Source of the DNA: QHXW01 sp035297145
GTDB lineage: Bacteria; Acidobacteriota; Terriglobia; Bryobacterales; Bryobacteraceae
Assembly: GCA_035297145.1 (NCBI GenBank)
Contig: DATGZN010000094.1
Location: 62,001 to 126,000, forward strand
Length of the DNA: 64,000 bases
Direction: 5' to 3'
Shown: positions 61,136-64,000 of the stretch, one piece after another
How the letters are laid out: each line of letters begins with the position of its first letter
Position numbering within the stretch: position 1 is the first letter of the stretch
Translations under genes and position numbers: made by a program
Notes under the pieces: model-generated
Seen by the model: the letters and a program-made list of their open reading frames with translations, nothing else
Told to the model about the DNA's origin: nothing
Database searches by the model: none

Positions 61136-62079
61136 TGACGCAACTCCCTTCCAGTAAGCTGCAGAAACACGGACTCCAGATTGGGACGTCGTAGGGTCAC
61201 GTCAATCACCTCCAGACCGTCAATCGCCGCGGCATCCAGGAGCGACGCAATGGCGGTCGGCTGCTCTATGGAGAAATGTGCGACTCCGTCTTTCACGTCC
61301 CCGCCGCGCGCATCGGCCCAGGATGCGACGTTGGAAGCGGAGGCCGCGAAATGCATCACAACATCACTGCGTCCGCCGAAAGATTTTGCCACCAGCTCTT
61401 CCTTCGTGCCCTGGGCAATGATCCGCCCGTGATCGATGATGGCGATGGAGTCACAAAGGCGCTCGGCTTCTTCCATGTAGTGAGTGGTGTAAATCACGGT
61501 CGTGCCCTGGTTGCGGAGATCCTCCACCATTTCAAAGATGCGATTGCGGGATTGGGGATCGACGCCCACGGTGGGCTCGTCCAATAGGACGAGTCGTGGC
61601 CGGTGAATGATGCCGGCGGCCATGTTGAGGCGGCGCCGCATGCCGCCGGAGAGTGTCTTCGCCGGGACATCGGCGCGATCCGCGAGCGCTCCCCAGGTGA
61701 GGCACCACTCGACCGCATCACGCAGTGCTTTGCCCCGAAGCCCTTGGTAGCGACCGAAAGCTTCCAGATTTTCACGGCATGTGAGCAACGCATACAGCGC
61801 AATTTCCTGTGGTACCCAGCCGAGCTCGGCACGCGCGGCTGCGGAGTTGGCCGGCTGGCCGAACACGTGCACGCTGCCGGAGTCGAGCCGGACGCGTCCG
61901 GCGATAGCGCGAATGAGTGTGGATTTGCCCGCTCCATTTGGGCCGAGCAGTCCCAGGCACGTGCGGTCAGCCACCTCCAGAGAGACGCCGTCGACCGCGG
62001 TCAATGCGCCAAAGCGTTTCACGACGCAATCGATTTGTAACGGAATCGTGCGCTCGTCTGCGCGCTGTGGTGTCGCCAT
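61132..62079 (-). CDS. ABC transporter ATP-binding protein
   Basis: 315 residues with Walker A (LLGPNGAGKSTLIRA), the ABC signature LSGGMRRRLNMA and Walker B with the D-loop (LVLLDEPTVGVDPQS), then the switch histidine in IYTTHYMEE. A C-terminal DUF4162-type tail (EELVAKSFGG and onward) is typical of exporters of the CcmA/DrrA kind. ATG 62079 is chosen; the longer frame covers the divergent neighbour. First gene of the pair with the permease. Confidence 0.9.
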
Positions 62080-62143
62080 CGAAGTCCATACTACACCGGG
62101 AACCAGCGGTACTGCGATAAAATGGGCCGCCGGAGATATCCTC

Positions 62144-63508
62144 GTGGAACCACAACCCGCCAGACGGCAGTTCGTAAAAGCGGCAGCCGCCGCCATTGCA
62201 ACCGCGCAATTCCCGATTCTCGGCGCTAATGACCGGATCAACCTCGGGATCGTTGGCCTCGGTGGCCGCGGCACGGACCACATAAATTCCTACTCGTCGC
62301 TGGACGCCGATGCGCGCATCGCCGGACTATGCGACGTCAACCAGACGGCACGCGAGCGCGCTGTAGCGCTGGTGCGCAAGTTAAAGGGTTATGACGCGAA
62401 GGAGTATACGGACATGCGGGCGATGTTCGAGTCCAAGGACATCGACGCCGTTTCGCTACCGCTCCCCAATCACTGGCATGCATTGGCCACCATCTGGGCG
62501 TGCCAGGCCGGCAAAGATGTTTATGTGGAGAAGCCGGCTTGCCACAACATTTTCGAAGGCCATCAGATGATCGCCGCGGCGCGCAAGTTTAAACGGATGG
62601 TGCAGGTGGGCTCCCAGAGCCGGTCGATGCCGTACATGATGCGCGCCATCCAGATGTTGCAGGAAGGCGCCATCGGACAGGTCTATCACGCGCGCGGGCT
62701 TTGCTTCCGGCGGCGGTTCTCCATCGGCCATACACCGGACGAGCCGGTTCCGCCGGGGCTCGATTGGGATCTGTTTCTCGGTCCGGCGCAGTGGAAGCCT
62801 TACAGCAAAAACAAATTTGCTTACAACTGGCACTGGTTTTGGGACACCGGCAACGGTGATATCGGGAATCAGGGCGTGCACCAGATGGACATTTGCGCAT
62901 GGGGATTGGGCCGCACGGGCTGGCCGGAGTCCGTAACTTCCTCCGGCGGCAAGTTCGTCTGGAAGGATGACCAGGAGACGCCCAACACCCAGCAGGCCAC
63001 GCTGGATTTCGGCGACGCGCAAATCACGTTCGAAGTCCGTAACCTGCCCACGCCGCCGGAAGGATTGAACGGCATGCACGGGCCGAATTATGTCGGCAAC
63101 ATCTTCTATGGGGATCGCGGTTTTCTGACGCTGGACCGGGGCTTTCAGATTTTCAAGAGCACGTCCAGCAACGTGAGCGGCGAAGCCGCTCGAGGTTCGG
63201 ACGCAGGGGATGCCGAAAGGTACGAAAAAGTTGCCGACGAGAAGCCGCAAGAACGGGGTGATTCGACAGCCGTACATATGAAGAATTTTCTCGATGCCGT
63301 ACGCGCTCGCGACTACAAGCTTCTGCATGCGGACGTCGAGATCGGTGTCCGGTCTGCCGCGTTTTGTCACCTGGCAAATATCAGCTATCGCGTGGGGCAC
63401 GCCTTGCGCATGGCGCAATCGAGTGGCCGTTTCCTGGCGGACGATGAGGCGAATGCATTGTTGACCCGGAATTACCGGGAGCCGTATATCGTTTCCCGTC
63501 AATCGTGA
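62144..63508 (+). CDS. Gfo/Idh/MocA-family oxidoreductase with TAT signal
   Basis: 454 residues. GTG 62144 (GGAG 8 bases upstream) begins a twin-arginine-type signal (ARRQFVKAAAAAIATAQFPI). The Rossmann motif GLGGRG follows in INLGIVGLGGRGTDHI, then the family marker EKPACHN, where the lysine is catalytic. A C-terminal dimerisation domain contains NWHWFWDTGNGDIGNQGVHQMD. These enzymes act on sugars or polyols with NAD(P). Exported members are frequent in acidobacteria and planctomycetes; the substrate is unknown. The stop overlaps the start of the MFS gene. Confidence 0.85.
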   Translation: MEPQPARRQFVKAAAAAIATAQFPILGANDRINLGIVGLGGRGTDHINSYSSLDADARIAGLCDVNQTARERAVALVRKLKGYDAKEYTDMRAMFESKDIDAVSLPLPNHWHALATIWACQAGKDVYVEKPACHNIFEGHQMIAAARKFKRMVQVGSQSRSMPYMMRAIQMLQEGAIGQVYHARGLCFRRRFSIGHTPDEPVPPGLDWDLFLGPAQWKPYSKNKFAYNWHWFWDTGNGDIGNQGVHQMDICAWGLGRTGWPESVTSSGGKFVWKDDQETPNTQQATLDFGDAQITFEVRNLPTPPEGLNGMHGPNYVGNIFYGDRGFLTLDRGFQIFKSTSSNVSGEAARGSDAGDAERYEKVADEKPQERGDSTAVHMKNFLDAVRARDYKLLHADVEIGVRSAAFCHLANISYRVGHALRMAQSSGRFLADDEANALLTRNYREPYIVSRQS

Positions 63509-64000
63509 CGCGGCCGCCAAACCGGGCCCGTGCCGCTTTCCGCTATCCCAATTTCCGGTATCACATGATCGCGCGTTTCCTGACGACGACGTCGTCGGAA
63601 ATGCAGGCCGTCGGCGTGGGGTGGCAGGTGTATGCGCTCACGCATCGCCCGCTGGATCTCGGTCTGGTCGGCCTGGCGCAGTTTTTGCCGGGGATTTTTT
63701 TGTTCCTCGCGGCTGGACACACAGCGGATCGAGTGCCGCGGAAACGGATTCTGCAGTGCTGCTACGCTGCGTTCTCCCTGTGCTCACTCCTGCTCCTCGG
63801 TCTCACGCTGCACAGCCTCACATCCATCATTCCCGTCTACGTGGCGCTGTTGTTCAACGGAATCGTGCGCGCATTCAATGGACCGGCAAGCCAGGCATTT
63901 CTACCCTTGATTGTTCCAGAGGAGGACTTCCCCAACGCGGTGGCCTGGAGTTCGTCGACCTTCCAGGCGGCTACAATCCTCGGTCCGATAGCCGGAGGGT
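63505..64000 (+). CDS. Major facilitator superfamily transporter, 3' end outside the window
   Basis: The frame is open from GTG 63505, whose codon overlaps the upstream stop (GTGA), to the window edge: 165 residues of the N-terminal part. Start VTRPPNRARAAFRYPNFRYH is followed by helices (GLVGLAQFLPGIFLFLAAGHTADRVPRKRI has the MFS G-x-x-x-D-R-x-x-R loop A signature) and NGPASQAFLPLIVP, typical of EntS-like exporters. Coupled translation with the oxidoreductase suggests a common substrate pathway. Its end lies beyond the window. Confidence 0.82.
   Translation, partial: MTRPPNRARAAFRYPNFRYHMIARFLTTTSSEMQAVGVGWQVYALTHRPLDLGLVGLAQFLPGIFLFLAAGHTADRVPRKRILQCCYAAFSLCSLLLLGLTLHSLTSIIPVYVALLFNGIVRAFNGPASQAFLPLIVPEEDFPNAVAWSSSTFQAATILGPIAGG

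Overview
The window reads as chromosomal DNA of an acidobacterium, most probably of the Bryobacterales/Solibacter type. This is inferred from gene content: high GC, an alternative complex III cluster, futalosine-pathway MqnA, secreted TPR-CHAT proteins, a CRTAC1-like FG-GAP protein, PQQ-type propellers with EF-hands, a TAT-type Gfo/Idh/MocA oxidoreductase, PEGA proteins and a PEP-CTERM ice-binding protein. No 16S or other species marker is present.

Layout. 1-5.1 kb: an exopolysaccharide operon (HEAT-repeat protein, membrane GT2 synthase, six-hairpin glycosidase-like protein, polysaccharide deacetylase) with overlapping start/stop codons. 5.05-6.6 kb: a 1.5-kb islet of three minus-strand genes (HEPN-like, zinc ribbon, secreted protein) bounded by a duplicated copy of the deacetylase gene tail. 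6.7-10.5 kb: DinB-like protein, PQQ/EF-hand propeller, DUF3617 protein, OsmC. 10.6-16.1 kb: a compact alternative complex III operon (ActA, split ActB1/ActB2, ActC, ActD, ActE). 16.1-21.6 kb: three secreted TPR/PEGA-type proteins. They are divergent from a sigma factor/anti-sigma/TPR-CHAT operon (21.7-27.2 kb), which faces a second TPR-CHAT gene tail to tail (27.4-30.4 kb). 30.6-36.6 kb: a residue of an MmeI-like methyltransferase, a YVTN propeller, an SDR, a CRTAC1-like protein, a lone XRE regulator, and a membrane TPR protein coupled to a 42-aa membrane peptide. 36.7-43.7 kb: SMC, then an AtuA / AtuA-like / carboxyltransferase operon.

43.8-53.1 kb is an accessory island: a frameshifted DUF2971 gene, a HigB toxin with an enlarged HigA-like partner, an orphan HicB, an outer-membrane protein remnant, an ice-binding PEP-CTERM protein, and pieces of a conjugative system (truncated TrbG, TrbI, TraG/VirD4, a KfrB-domain protein running into a broken SSB). 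It stops at a tRNA-Asn gene, the expected integration point of such an element. No integrase was found in the window.

53.1-64 kb returns to housekeeping genes: MqnA, a diguanylate cyclase, YmdB and IlvD on the minus strand; then a PEGA protein coupled to a second PQQ/EF-hand propeller whose start codon appears to be AUA; an ABC-2 exporter pair; a Gfo/Idh/MocA oxidoreductase; and the start of an MFS exporter cut by the window edge.
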